The notes under the pieces were generated by a model. The model was not told the DNA's origin and made no database searches. It saw nothing but the letters and a program-made list of their open reading frames with translations. A stretch of DNA of 64,000 nucleotides, from positions 62,001 to 126,000 of the forward strand of contig JACKDE010000005.1 in assembly GCA_020633675.1 (NCBI GenBank), read 5' to 3'. How positions within the stretch are numbered: the stretch's first letter is position 1; each line of letters begins with the position of its first letter. This DNA is from Deferribacteres bacterium (GTDB taxonomy: Bacteria > Zhuqueibacterota > Zhuqueibacteria > Zhuqueibacterales > Geothermadaptataceae). The translations under genes were made by a program, and so were the position numbers. Shown here in pieces: positions 50,197 to 59,395 of this stretch.

Positions 50197-51729
50197 TCAT
50201 TGCGCAGACCTATTCGCGCTCCGTGCCTGCGCAATGCGCTCGGTTAGGCGCTTCTTGAGACCTTTCTCAACTTCGGCATAAGCACTTTTGCCGGCGAGGT
50301 TGGTGTACTGCTGTGGATCATTTTCCATGTCGTACAGCATGAATTCGCTGTTGCCCTTTTCCCCGGCATTGTAGCTCATGTATGCCCACTGCCTGGTGCG
50401 CAAACAAAAATTCGATCCCACCTGGATGAACGCATCTTCCCTGGCACTGTCTGCACCTGGAACGTCCAGCAGTCTCGCGAAGCTGCGCCCCTGAACGGCC
50501 TCCGGTGTTTCGAGGCCCGCCAGCTCCGCCAGGGTTGGATAAATATCTATCAATTCAACCATGGATGCCGATTTTCTGTTTGCCTGTTTTTGTTTGGGAG
50601 AACTGATAATCAGCGGAGGGCGGATGCTTTCTTCGAACAGGCTCATCTTCTGCCACATCGTGTGTTCGCCAAGATGGTAGCCATGATCGGAAAGGAAAAC
50701 AACAATCGTGTTTTCCCGGAGATCAAGTTCATCAAGTGTATCGAGTAATCGCCCGACCTGTTCGTCCATGTAGCTGATGGCGGCATAATATCCGCGCAGA
50801 CTCTTGCGCTGGGCCTCCGGTGTCAGCTTGTATTTTTTTGCATTTGTCTGCTTTTTCGCCGCTTCGGGCATGTCGTCAAGATCGCCCTCAGGCACGTCCG
50901 GCACGCGCATGTCATCGACCTGGTATGCCTCAAAAGAACGCCGGGGCGCAACCAGCGGCACATGGGGACGCACGAATCCTACAGCGAGAAAAAACGGTGT
51001 GTTGGCGGCGGCGCGCTGTTGCAGCAACTCAATCGCTTTGTTGGCGGCCGCGCCGTCAGCGAGCTCGGCATCATCGACCTCGGCCTCGACAATGACAAAA
51101 TCGCTGCCCTGATGATTGCCATGGTCGATAAAAAGCTTGCCGCCCTTGTTTTTGAGCGCTGCCCATTTCTTCCGGTATTCTTCATAAACCGGCGTGCTGT
51201 CGACAAGCATCACGTCTTCCGCCTTGCCCGGGGTCAGCGATTCCATCACGCTGACATTGTAGCGCTCCGTCCAAGATGCCGGATGATCCGCACCATTGTC
51301 GCCGGTGTAGATATTGCCGGGAACGCCCATGTGATAAATTTTGCTCACGCGTCCGGTCCAGTAGCCTGCTTGTCTGAAAAGCTGTGGCAAGGTCGGCGCC
51401 TCTCCTGTGAGCAGGCCGCCATTTTTCGTCACGCCATTCGAAAGAGGGTACTGGCCCGACATGATCGATGCACGTGACGGGCCGCAAAGCGGATACTGGC
51501 AATAGGCCCTGGTAAAAGCTGTGCCGCGTTCCGCCAGCCTGTCCAGGTTGGGCGTCTCGCACTGCGGATGTCCGTAGCCACTCAGAGCAGTGTTGAGGTC
51601 GTCCGCCATAATGAAAAGAATATTCGGTCTTTTCCCGGATGATCTCGCTTTGGCAATGAAGACCAAGGCGACGGCAACGAGCGCTGCGCTCAGGAATCTG
51701 ACAATATGTGTTCTGCTGAACGTAATAAT
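50197..51729 (-). CDS. Exported sulfatase, iduronate-2-sulfatase-like, AUU/AUC start
   Basis: This type I sulfatase has about 510 residues. RPNILFIMADDLN supplies the calcium-binding aspartates, CGPSR carries the cysteine (C82) converted to formylglycine, and SDHGYHLGEHTMWQKMSLFE is the iduronate-2-sulfatase-like block. The frame upstream of the core contains a complete signal peptide (R-T-H-I-V-R, hydrophobic stretch, then FIAKA) but no ATG, GTG or TTG before it. An in-frame TAA lies 9 codons before the ATT at 51729. A perfect AGGAGG lies 4, 7 or 10 nt before ATC, ATT and ATT codons, so one of these is the likely start. The TTG at 51666 would remove the signal peptide. Confidence 0.88.
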   Translation of the reverse strand: MITFSRTHIVRFLSAALVAVALVFIAKARSSGKRPNILFIMADDLNTALSGYGHPQCETPNLDRLAERGTAFTRAYCQYPLCGPSRASIMSGQYPLSNGVTKNGGLLTGEAPTLPQLFRQAGYWTGRVSKIYHMGVPGNIYTGDNGADHPASWTERYNVSVMESLTPGKAEDVMLVDSTPVYEEYRKKWAALKNKGGKLFIDHGNHQGSDFVIVEAEVDDAELADGAAANKAIELLQQRAAANTPFFLAVGFVRPHVPLVAPRRSFEAYQVDDMRVPDVPEGDLDDMPEAAKKQTNAKKYKLTPEAQRKSLRGYYAAISYMDEQVGRLLDTLDELDLRENTIVVFLSDHGYHLGEHTMWQKMSLFEESIRPPLIISSPKQKQANRKSASMVELIDIYPTLAELAGLETPEAVQGRSFARLLDVPGADSAREDAFIQVGSNFCLRTRQWAYMSYNAGEKGNSEFMLYDMENDPQQYTNLAGKSAYAEVEKGLKKRLTERIAQARSANRSAQ

Positions 51730-51767
51730 GATGCTACCTCCTGCATATTTTTAATGGACTCATCATA

Positions 51768-54191
51768 TCAATCTGCCCTTTTTAAACCGGCTCCGAAGGA
51801 ATATGTCATCCCCGGCTCGGTATTGAACGCAATCCGCTTGTCCTGATAACGAAGATGGCAATTTTCCCCTGCCTTTGAAAGTACAGTGACACCAACAAGA
51901 TGGCCATATTGCCAATTAAATGACAGCTCAAATCCACCGCGGGCGCAGACTCCGCGTACGGAACCTTCCTGCCAGGCATCGGGCAGGGCCGGCAAAAGGT
52001 GGATTTCCTGTTCATTCGATTGCAGCAGCATTTCGACAACACCGGCAGAACCGCCGAAATTGCCATCGATCTGAAAAGGCGGGTGCGCGTCGAGCAAGTT
52101 GGGATACGTCCCGCCGCCGCCAGAATAATTCGCTTTTCTGGCGCCATCCGGCTCGACATACATCAACAATTCGCGATACATTTTGTAGGATCGGTTGCCG
52201 TCCCGAAGTCGCGCCCACAGGTTGATGCGCCAGCCCTTGGACCATCCAGTCGACTCATCGCCCTTGATTTCAAGCGTTGTTCGGCAGGCATCTGCCAGCT
52301 CGGGTGTTTTCTCCGGCGTGATGTGGTGGCCCGGATACAATCCGTAAAGGTGCGATTGGTGGCGATGCTTCGGATCGGCATCTTCCCAATCGTGATACCA
52401 TTCCTGCAAATTGCCTTTTTTGCCGATTTGATAGGGATGAAGGCGTTCGAGAGCCTGCTGCAATTGTTCCCGAAAGGCCACATCAATCTCGAGCTCTTCT
52501 GCAGCCAAAATCGTCTGCCGGAAGCACTCCCGAATCATGGCCAAATCAGCGGTGCCGCCGTACAAAGTCGCCCCCTTGTAGCCATCTGGTGTCAAATATT
52601 GATTCTCGGGAGAGGTCGAAGGGGAAGTGATCAGATAACCGTGTTTGTCTTCAATCAACCAAGCCAGGCAAAACTCGGCAGCGCCCTTCATCAGGGGGTA
52701 AGCAGTATGCTCAAGAAATTCTCGGTCTCCGCTAAACTGATAATGCTCCCAAAGGTGCGTGACTGACCAGGCTCCGCTCATGTTCCAGCAGGCCCAGACA
52801 GGATGGCCTTGCCCGAAATCACCGACCGGATTGCTCATCGCCCAAATATCCGAATTGTGGCAGGCAGCCCAGCCTTTATCGATACCGTAAAACGTTTTTG
52901 CGGTCACTTTTCCTGTTTGCGCCAGGTTGCCGATGAAGCTCAAAAAAGGCTTGTGCATCTCGGATAAATTGGCGCTTTCCGCCAGCCAGTAGTTTTCTTC
53001 GACATTGATGTTCATGGTGTAGTTGCTGCTCCACGGCGGCCGAAGATATGGATTCCAGATGCCCTGCAAATTCGCCGGAACAGCTTCTGTTCTCGAGCTT
53101 GAGATTAGCAAATAGCGCCCAAACTGAAAGTAGAGAATCTCGAGGTTTTTATCCTCCAGGCCTTGCGCATAGCGCTTGAGACGCTCGTCGGTTGGCAAGT
53201 CCGGAGCCGTCGTTGGCCCGAGGTCAAGGGAAAGGCGCTGAAAGAAATTTTGATAATCTTCGATATGGTTTTTCCTGAGCGCATCCGGGCTTTTTGACCA
53301 TGCTTTCCGCAGTTGCTCCATCGCCAGAGCTTTGTGATCGCGGCCATTTTTTGCCGGGTCTTTATCGAAGCCATTGAAGCTGGTCGCAACGGAAACGATG
53401 ATGGTCGCGTCACCGGCGTGGCTCACTGCAACCGAACTGTCGGAGTAAGTAACGCGGCCATCTGAATGCACTTTGATCAAAGTGGAAAAGCGCGTGCCAC
53501 GATCGGCATCAAAACGCACGGGTTCGGGCATTTCTCCTCGATAATTCGGCTCGGCGTGATAGGGAGCATAGCCATTCACGCTGAAAATTTCATCCAACGC
53601 TTCGGTCCCATATTTCAAAAGACTCTCAAACCGAATGCTGAAGTTGAGCGCTTCCTTTTTGTCGGCAGCAAGACGAATCACAAAGACCTGATCCGGATGG
53701 GAAACAAAGCATTCCCGACTGTAGCGCACGCCAGCGATTTCGTAGTGTATTTGCGCCGTGGCATTGCTGATATCCAACTCGCGATGATAATTTGTGGCTT
53801 CCGCTGCCTGATTGAAATCAAGAAAGAGTGTGCCCAACGGAGCAAATGACTGTGAAAATTGGCCCTGAATTTTTTTGTTCAATTGATCAGCCAAGGGGTA
53901 ATTCCCGTCGGCCAGCGCCTGGCGGATGGCGGGAATGTTTTTATAGGCTTCGGGATTCATGTACGGATCGACCGGCTCGCCCGACCAGAGCGTCGCGTCA
54001 TTCAGATAAATCTGCTCTGAATCGATGCCACCGAAGATGGTTGCACCCAATTTGCCGTTGCCCATCACCAAGCTCTCTTCGAAATAGGTTGCGGGTTGCT
54101 GGTAGGCTAAAATGTGATTCGATTGGGCTTTTATTGCAGTGGGGAAAAGCAAAGTTGCCGTGAGCAGAAAGAGATGGAGCCTGAATTTCAT
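51768..54191 (-). CDS. Alpha-L-fucosidase, GH95-type
   Basis: This 807-residue exported enzyme has a signal peptide (1-22). The N-terminal beta domain begins with ATYFEESLVMGNGKLGATIF and IYLNDATLWSGEP, the GH95 signature. The helical catalytic part includes LQGIWNPYLRPPWSSNYTMN and NINVEENYWLAES, then FCLAWLIEDKHGYLITSPS with PSTSPEN, and RHQSHLYGLYPG. GH95 enzymes are mainly 1,2-alpha-L-fucosidases, and some act on alpha-L-galactosides. Length is typical. The ATG has only a weak upstream GAGAA. It lies 38 bp upstream of the sulfatase start, so the two are likely co-transcribed. Confidence 0.93.
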   Translation of the reverse strand: MKFRLHLFLLTATLLFPTAIKAQSNHILAYQQPATYFEESLVMGNGKLGATIFGGIDSEQIYLNDATLWSGEPVDPYMNPEAYKNIPAIRQALADGNYPLADQLNKKIQGQFSQSFAPLGTLFLDFNQAAEATNYHRELDISNATAQIHYEIAGVRYSRECFVSHPDQVFVIRLAADKKEALNFSIRFESLLKYGTEALDEIFSVNGYAPYHAEPNYRGEMPEPVRFDADRGTRFSTLIKVHSDGRVTYSDSSVAVSHAGDATIIVSVATSFNGFDKDPAKNGRDHKALAMEQLRKAWSKSPDALRKNHIEDYQNFFQRLSLDLGPTTAPDLPTDERLKRYAQGLEDKNLEILYFQFGRYLLISSSRTEAVPANLQGIWNPYLRPPWSSNYTMNINVEENYWLAESANLSEMHKPFLSFIGNLAQTGKVTAKTFYGIDKGWAACHNSDIWAMSNPVGDFGQGHPVWACWNMSGAWSVTHLWEHYQFSGDREFLEHTAYPLMKGAAEFCLAWLIEDKHGYLITSPSTSPENQYLTPDGYKGATLYGGTADLAMIRECFRQTILAAEELEIDVAFREQLQQALERLHPYQIGKKGNLQEWYHDWEDADPKHRHQSHLYGLYPGHHITPEKTPELADACRTTLEIKGDESTGWSKGWRINLWARLRDGNRSYKMYRELLMYVEPDGARKANYSGGGGTYPNLLDAHPPFQIDGNFGGSAGVVEMLLQSNEQEIHLLPALPDAWQEGSVRGVCARGGFELSFNWQYGHLVGVTVLSKAGENCHLRYQDKRIAFNTEPGMTYSFGAGLKRAD

Positions 54192-54245
54192 ATTTTTCTC
54201 ACTGTTTGTGGATTGTCTTAAGGCCGATAGCGCTCAGCAAAGTAT

Positions 54246-54349
54246 TTGCTTCATCCTGAGCGCATTCGAGAGATAAAATGTTCAGCCCAAACTTCATTTC
54301 TCGACTTTGCTCGACATGAAGAGATTAGCTCAACTGAGCGGTATTGGCC
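54246..54349 (+). repeat. Dispersed intergenic element, copy 2 of 2
   Basis: It has the same sub-blocks, in the same order, as 6646-6771: TTGCTTCATCCTGAG, then GCTCGACATGAAGAGATTAG and CGGTATTGG. Confidence 0.75.
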
Positions 54350-54402
54350 TAATAAGATATTTCAACAAAAAATCACCTTCTGCACTGTCTTCGCCAGTTC
54401 AA

Positions 54403-55716
54403 TCACATATCCGTGCCCCTCGCTTCGTGCCGGAAGTCCCGCACAGTGTTGAGCAGCAGAATGCCAGCCAGCGCAGCAACTCCGGCGACGATCCAGATGG
54501 CGGAGTAGTCGACCTTGGCAACGGTCTCGACCGAACTCCAATCGACTTCCGGATTGAGCCATTTCACCAATGCCCCCACGAAGACCAGTGCCGCTGTCCG
54601 GCCCAGCGCATAAAAAATGTTGACCGCCCCCGTCAGTTGGCCGATCTTGTCAGCCGGGTAGCGATCGGACATAAACGCCTTGTGGGTCACTTCCAGAATC
54701 ATGTCGCCGCAGCCAAAAAGCAAGGCGACGCCAGCCAGCGCCAAAATGGAGTTCGTATAGTAGCCGACGAAACAGGTGCCGATGATGATCAGAAAGCCGA
54801 CCTGCAGCGCACGGTGTTTCGCGAACGGCTCAACCGCCAAACCCAGTGGAATGCCGAGCACAAGCGCCACGAACGGCATCAATCCCCACGAAGTGCCAAT
54901 TTGGTCTTCTGTAAAACCCAGTGTTTTCACTGCGTAGAGCGCCACGAAACCGACCACCGCCGTGCGGGTAAACGAGCGGATCGAATATGCAGAAGCCAGC
55001 CGCAGTAGCATCGGTTGTTGCACAAAATCCCGGATATATTGTGCGGGCGTCATGCGGGTGCGGGTGTTCGAGGTGATACGGCGCTCTTGCAGAAAGAACG
55101 ATGGCAGCATCACCAGCGCAATCTGGGCTGCGGCCGCAATAAAATAGAGCGGCAAGCCGTAGTGCAACGTTCCGTGCAGCTCACGGTAGCCCGTTACCAG
55201 TTTCATGCCCACGTACAACACAAATAAAAAGCCGAGGTTTTCAAAGCCTTTCACCAATCCCAGCATGAAGGTGCGCTGCTCAGGGGGAACCAGATCCGCC
55301 AGCAGCGGCTGATCCGAGCCGTAAAGGATGTCCTGGAAAAACTGGATCACGACCACCAACAGCACAATGTGCCATAAAGCCGCTGCATACGGCACAAAGA
55401 CCAGCGCCAAAGCCACAATGGGAGCGCTGACGATCATCAGGAAAGCCCGACGGCCAACCGGCGTCCAGATCCGGTCGCTCAACAAGCCGGCCAGGGGTTG
55501 GGCAATGACGCCAAACAACGGATTGAGGGCAAGAATCAGAGCGATGTAAAGCGGGTTTGAGGTGAATTGCTCGACTGTCAGTGGCAGTACATAGACGCTT
55601 GCACCCTCGGTGATGGCAGTGCCCAGGAACAGGCAGCACAGGATAAAGCCGAGACGAAATGTGACGCGCTCGCGGGTGGCTGGTTCAACGACGAAACTGG
55701 TTTGGGGAGCAGGCAT
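54403..55716 (-). CDS. MFS transporter, sugar-symporter-like
   Basis: This 437-residue protein has about 12 TMs. After TM2 the loop AGLLSDRIWTPVGRRAFLMI carries the MFS/GPH motif (D-R-x-x-x-x-G-R-R). The pattern LSDR..TPVGRRRP-like is typical of the sucrose/glycoside-pentoside-hexuronide symporters of FCB bacteria. AAGGAA lies 6 nt before the ATG. Flanked by the fucosidase and an unknown exported protein, it is the most likely importer for released sugars in this locus. Direction and substrate are inferred from family and neighbours. Confidence 0.85.
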   Translation of the reverse strand: MPAPQTSFVVEPATRERVTFRLGFILCCLFLGTAITEGASVYVLPLTVEQFTSNPLYIALILALNPLFGVIAQPLAGLLSDRIWTPVGRRAFLMIVSAPIVALALVFVPYAAALWHIVLLVVVIQFFQDILYGSDQPLLADLVPPEQRTFMLGLVKGFENLGFLFVLYVGMKLVTGYRELHGTLHYGLPLYFIAAAAQIALVMLPSFFLQERRITSNTRTRMTPAQYIRDFVQQPMLLRLASAYSIRSFTRTAVVGFVALYAVKTLGFTEDQIGTSWGLMPFVALVLGIPLGLAVEPFAKHRALQVGFLIIIGTCFVGYYTNSILALAGVALLFGCGDMILEVTHKAFMSDRYPADKIGQLTGAVNIFYALGRTAALVFVGALVKWLNPEVDWSSVETVAKVDYSAIWIVAGVAALAGILLLNTVRDFRHEARGTDM

Positions 55717-55781
55717 AGATTTCCTTTTCGGAATTGTGCGTCAATAATTTAATTTGTTTGAGCAGATGGCAAATTAACAGA

Positions 55782-55836
55782 AAAAAAATGGGGGGGGCGT
55801 CCGAAAACATGATTAAAATGTCATTCGTGCCCCCCC
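55782..55836 (-). terminator. Rho-independent terminator after the 625-residue secreted protein
   Basis: Eight G (55790-55797) plus C pair with GCCCCCCC (55829-55836) around a loop of about 30 nt. On the minus strand a run of eight T follows. It splits the locus into at least two transcripts. Confidence 0.75.
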
Positions 55837-55856
55837 TGGCTTAAACGGTGTAAAAG

Positions 55857-57734
55857 CTACATATTTGGCACGGTGTAAATCCGGTTGTAATCCAGCCAAT
55901 GCCGGTTCATGATATCGATCTTATTTTTCAATTGCGCCGGCAGATCAGGCCCCAGCATCCTGATAGTTTCGTATTCCGCGATCGGCGCTGTGTGGATCAG
56001 CGGCACCGGGGATGATTCGATCAGTCGCTTCAGGCTGACAGCATTGTCGATTTCATTTCTTGCCAGGCGTTGTATTTCCTGTCGATCCCACGACGCTGCC
56101 GTTCCCAGCACCGGGTTGGCTTCCGGCTCGGCACCTCGCGAACGCGCCAGGTCAAGCAAGGCCTGGTAGGCAATCACATTGTCGATGGTTTGCACCAGGC
56201 TGCGCAGCACCGTGAGACGATTGATCATGTTTTTCCATTCTGCTGAGCGGGCAGGATCGGTTGCCTTCTCCTGCAATCCGGCAGCCAGTCTGAGCGCTTT
56301 TGATAGATTGGCCATCACCATTTCATAAACCCGTTGCGCCAGCATTCTGGCGCCGTAGCCTTCGAACATGCGCATGGCCTGAATATCGATCAGGTTGTTG
56401 GCCTGCTCTTCGCCTTTGGCCTGGAACAGGAACGGACGATAGTATTCCGTTTCTTCGGAAGATAGTTCTGACGGAAAGGGCACCAACGGCCGATTGATCC
56501 AGCGTGCCAGTATGGGGCCGAAGGAGAGAACCGGGCCAAAATCGAGCACTTCAAGATCGTTCGAAATCAAATCCAGCGCCAGCCAGATTTCCAGCAGGTC
56601 ATCTGCTCCCTGCTCGCCTGCCAATTCGGCCGCGTATCCCCGGAGAGCCTGCATCATTTCCACTTTGTTGCCGGGCTTGGCGCGTTTAAACGCCTCGTAC
56701 AAACCCAGGTTAAAATCGAGCACATCCGGCTCATCATAGGAAACGATCAGCCGCGAGTTTTGCTGAGCTGCATTGCTAAACCTGCCTGTCAAGCGGCGGG
56801 CTGTCGGCAGGGGATTGGTCAAGCCTGCCACCGGGTAAAAGGCTTCGCCGCCCCAGCCTGCCCGTCCCCGATCAAAATCCTCACCAGCCGCGTCCGAGAA
56901 GCCGGCCAGGGTCAGGCCTTTGGGCAGTTTCGCGGCAATCTGCTGCGGATTGTGAAAGGTGGCAGGCATCCATTGTCGTGGACTGATCGGCCTGAGATTG
57001 ATTTCGATCTCCGAACCTGATTCGCGCGCCGCGTCCTGCAAGGTGATCATAAATCCGGAAATCCGGTCAGCCATAGGCCGGTGCTCACAATCGGAGTTGC
57101 CGTTGCGGCCGGCATACAATCCGTGTGTCCAGCAAAACCCCGATCCCGAGTCGGAGGTAAAAAGACTAATGATCTCGACTTCCGGGCACCTTTTGAGCAT
57201 AAGCTTCATGGCTGCGCGGTACATGGCCAGCACTTCGGGGCGGTCGACACAGGGCGCAAAGCGCGCCACCCGCGAGCGGTTAGGATGATCGACCCGTGCG
57301 CCGCGCAGCTCGGGATGATCGATAAAAAATTTCTCCGGCAGCAACGCCGGCTCTGTGGCAAAATAATAGGCCTTCAATCCATGGCGCCTCAATATCGCGC
57401 ACCTGGCTTCAAGTATGCCGGCCACTCTTTCCGCGTACTCCATATTGACATAGGGCTGCATTTGCTGCGGGGGGAAAATCTTCAACAGGCTGGCGCGATA
57501 AATATACCAGGCCGGATAAGGATCACCTTCGGTATCAAACTGCCACAGGGCCGGGGGAATATTTTTGGTGATATCCACATGAGTTGCGCCATGCTCGCTG
57601 GCTTTTTTTGCAAACGCATCGAATTTTTTCAGCTCATCCTGAATGAGCTGCTTCTCCTGCTCCGCTGCCTTTTGGGCAAAAGAGAACTGCGCAGCAAATG
57701 CCAAAATGTAAAAGATAAACAGAAGTCTTTTCAC
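55857..57734 (-). CDS. Exported protein of unknown family, possibly a TIM-barrel glycosidase
   Basis: This protein has about 625 residues. The start is a GTG with AAAGGAG 7 nt upstream; the in-frame TTG 18 nt earlier is part of that site. The signal peptide is KRLLFIFYILAFAAQFSFAQ. The mature part has a region (about 30-330) with THVDITKNIPPALW, AILRRHGLKAYYFATEPALL, IISLFTSDSGSGFCWTHGLY and EIEINLRPISPRQW. These look like consecutive beta strands of a barrel with acidic and aromatic residues at their ends, as in glycosidases such as GH20 or GH67. The C-terminal third is helical. No family name can be supported. Confidence 0.75.
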   Translation of the reverse strand: MKRLLFIFYILAFAAQFSFAQKAAEQEKQLIQDELKKFDAFAKKASEHGATHVDITKNIPPALWQFDTEGDPYPAWYIYRASLLKIFPPQQMQPYVNMEYAERVAGILEARCAILRRHGLKAYYFATEPALLPEKFFIDHPELRGARVDHPNRSRVARFAPCVDRPEVLAMYRAAMKLMLKRCPEVEIISLFTSDSGSGFCWTHGLYAGRNGNSDCEHRPMADRISGFMITLQDAARESGSEIEINLRPISPRQWMPATFHNPQQIAAKLPKGLTLAGFSDAAGEDFDRGRAGWGGEAFYPVAGLTNPLPTARRLTGRFSNAAQQNSRLIVSYDEPDVLDFNLGLYEAFKRAKPGNKVEMMQALRGYAAELAGEQGADDLLEIWLALDLISNDLEVLDFGPVLSFGPILARWINRPLVPFPSELSSEETEYYRPFLFQAKGEEQANNLIDIQAMRMFEGYGARMLAQRVYEMVMANLSKALRLAAGLQEKATDPARSAEWKNMINRLTVLRSLVQTIDNVIAYQALLDLARSRGAEPEANPVLGTAASWDRQEIQRLARNEIDNAVSLKRLIESSPVPLIHTAPIAEYETIRMLGPDLPAQLKNKIDIMNRHWLDYNRIYTVPNM

Positions 57735-57873
57735 GGGATCGCTCCTTTTCAATTAGATGTTTTTATAACACTTCGTGTCTTCGCGCCTTGGTGGTGAATC
57801 ATTCTGAGTTGTGAGTCATCAAAAGTAGGGCAGATTGTATCCGCCATGCCCAAATCCCCTCATACAATGCGGC

Positions 57874-59298
57874 TTACTGATAATCCTTGCCATTGAGGCT
57901 TCGAACCACAGAACGCATCCATGCATCCAGCTCTTTTTGCATGCGCTGCAACCGCTGCCGCTGTTCAGGCTGTGTGGAAAGATCGGTTGTTTCCAGCGGA
58001 TCACGTTCCAGATTGTACAGCTCGTATCTCTCGCCATCGATGCGATGCAGCTTCCAGGGCCAATCGTTCCAGGCAGCGTGTCCTGTTGCGTTGTTCTCGG
58101 CAAACTGCGGAAACGCGTCGACATCCTTGCGCATTCTGGGTGGATCATAGGGCTCGGGGGCGCCGGCCTGTTGTTTTTCCATGATCGCTTTCAGAATCCT
58201 GTCGCTCCAGGTCGCTTGTCCTTGCTGGAATTTATGCCAGAATCCCAACGGCTTGCTGCGCTTCTGCACCTTTCCCGCAATAATGTCGCTGAGGTCTATT
58301 CCGTCGAGCTGATGCGGAAAGTCCGATTCAACCCCGGCCATGGAGAGCAAGGTCGGAAACAGATCACAGGTTGATACCGGCACCGCAGTCCGGCCCTGGA
58401 GCTTGCGGGCAGGCCACTCAAGTATCGCCGGCACACGTAGACCGCCTTCGTAAATGCTGCCCTTTTTTGCCCGACCGCCCGAGGTTGCCTCGACAAGTCC
58501 ACCGTTATCACTGCAGTACCAGAGAATCGTATTTTCGGCGATTCCCATGCTTTTAAGCTCGCCACGCAGGCGACCAATTTGCTGGTCGAGCAGCGTGATC
58601 TCGCGGTAGTATCCGGCGTTTTCCTGGTCGGCGTATAAATTGGGGCCATCCGGCACTTCCTCGTGCGGATCGTGAGGAGAGGGAAACCAGATGACCGTAA
58701 ACATCGGACGGTCGCCATCCTTGTGTTGCTTCAGAAACGCGAGCGCGTCGTCCATCAGGATGACAGAGCCTTTGCCTTCACGATGTTCAACCTTGCCATT
58801 GCGGCTCAAGTAAGGATCGTTGTCGAAAAAGTTGAGACCGACCACCCATTCATCGAAGCCGGCGCCAGCGGGATTGCAGGGCGAGTCGGGCTGTCCCGAG
58901 CCCAGGTGGAATTTGCCGAAAATGCCGGTCACATATCCGGCCGATTTCAAAGTTTCGGCAATGGTCTGTTCATGCGGGCGCATGTAGCGGCCATGGTTGG
59001 TCACCTTGGTGCGCATCGGCGTGCGCCCGGTCAGCACGCTGGCGCGGGTCGGGGAACACACCGGCGCCGCAGCGTAGAAGCGATCAAACACCAACCCGCT
59101 TTTCGCCATAGCATCGAGCGCTGGTGTTTGCACAAACGGATGCCCGTTGTAGCCGGTATCGCCCCAGCCCTGGTCGTCCGCCATCACCAGGATGATATTC
59201 GGCTTGTCAGCGTTCGACTGAAATGCCGTAAGGGATACTCCGGCAGGAATCAAGCTCAGTATGATACCGATTACCGCGAAAATGATGCGTCGGTTCAT
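57874..59298 (-). CDS. Exported sulfatase (CSPTR type)
   Basis: This 474-residue type I sulfatase has a signal peptide (1-26) and the N-terminal KPNIILVMADDQGWGDTGY with calcium ligands D41/D42. The modified cysteine is C81 in PVCSPTRASVLTGR. GIFGKFHLGSG, WYCSDNGG and SIYEGGLRVPAI are further family blocks. The C-terminal ends ERYELYNLERDPLET, as in arylsulfatases of the S1_16-like type, though the subfamily is not certain. A neighbouring sulfatase follows 97 bp upstream in the same direction, so they are probably in one operon. Formylglycine formation needs a maturase not found here. Confidence 0.92.
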   Translation of the reverse strand: MNRRIIFAVIGIILSLIPAGVSLTAFQSNADKPNIILVMADDQGWGDTGYNGHPFVQTPALDAMAKSGLVFDRFYAAAPVCSPTRASVLTGRTPMRTKVTNHGRYMRPHEQTIAETLKSAGYVTGIFGKFHLGSGQPDSPCNPAGAGFDEWVVGLNFFDNDPYLSRNGKVEHREGKGSVILMDDALAFLKQHKDGDRPMFTVIWFPSPHDPHEEVPDGPNLYADQENAGYYREITLLDQQIGRLRGELKSMGIAENTILWYCSDNGGLVEATSGGRAKKGSIYEGGLRVPAILEWPARKLQGRTAVPVSTCDLFPTLLSMAGVESDFPHQLDGIDLSDIIAGKVQKRSKPLGFWHKFQQGQATWSDRILKAIMEKQQAGAPEPYDPPRMRKDVDAFPQFAENNATGHAAWNDWPWKLHRIDGERYELYNLERDPLETTDLSTQPEQRQRLQRMQKELDAWMRSVVRSLNGKDYQ

Positions 59299-59395
59299 TA
59301 TGTTCTGGTCACCTTCTGTTTACTTTTGCGCTCTATTAAGATATTCAATTGTCCGAGGAAGCTGTGAGTGCTGCGAAGCACCCTCAAATATGGCT

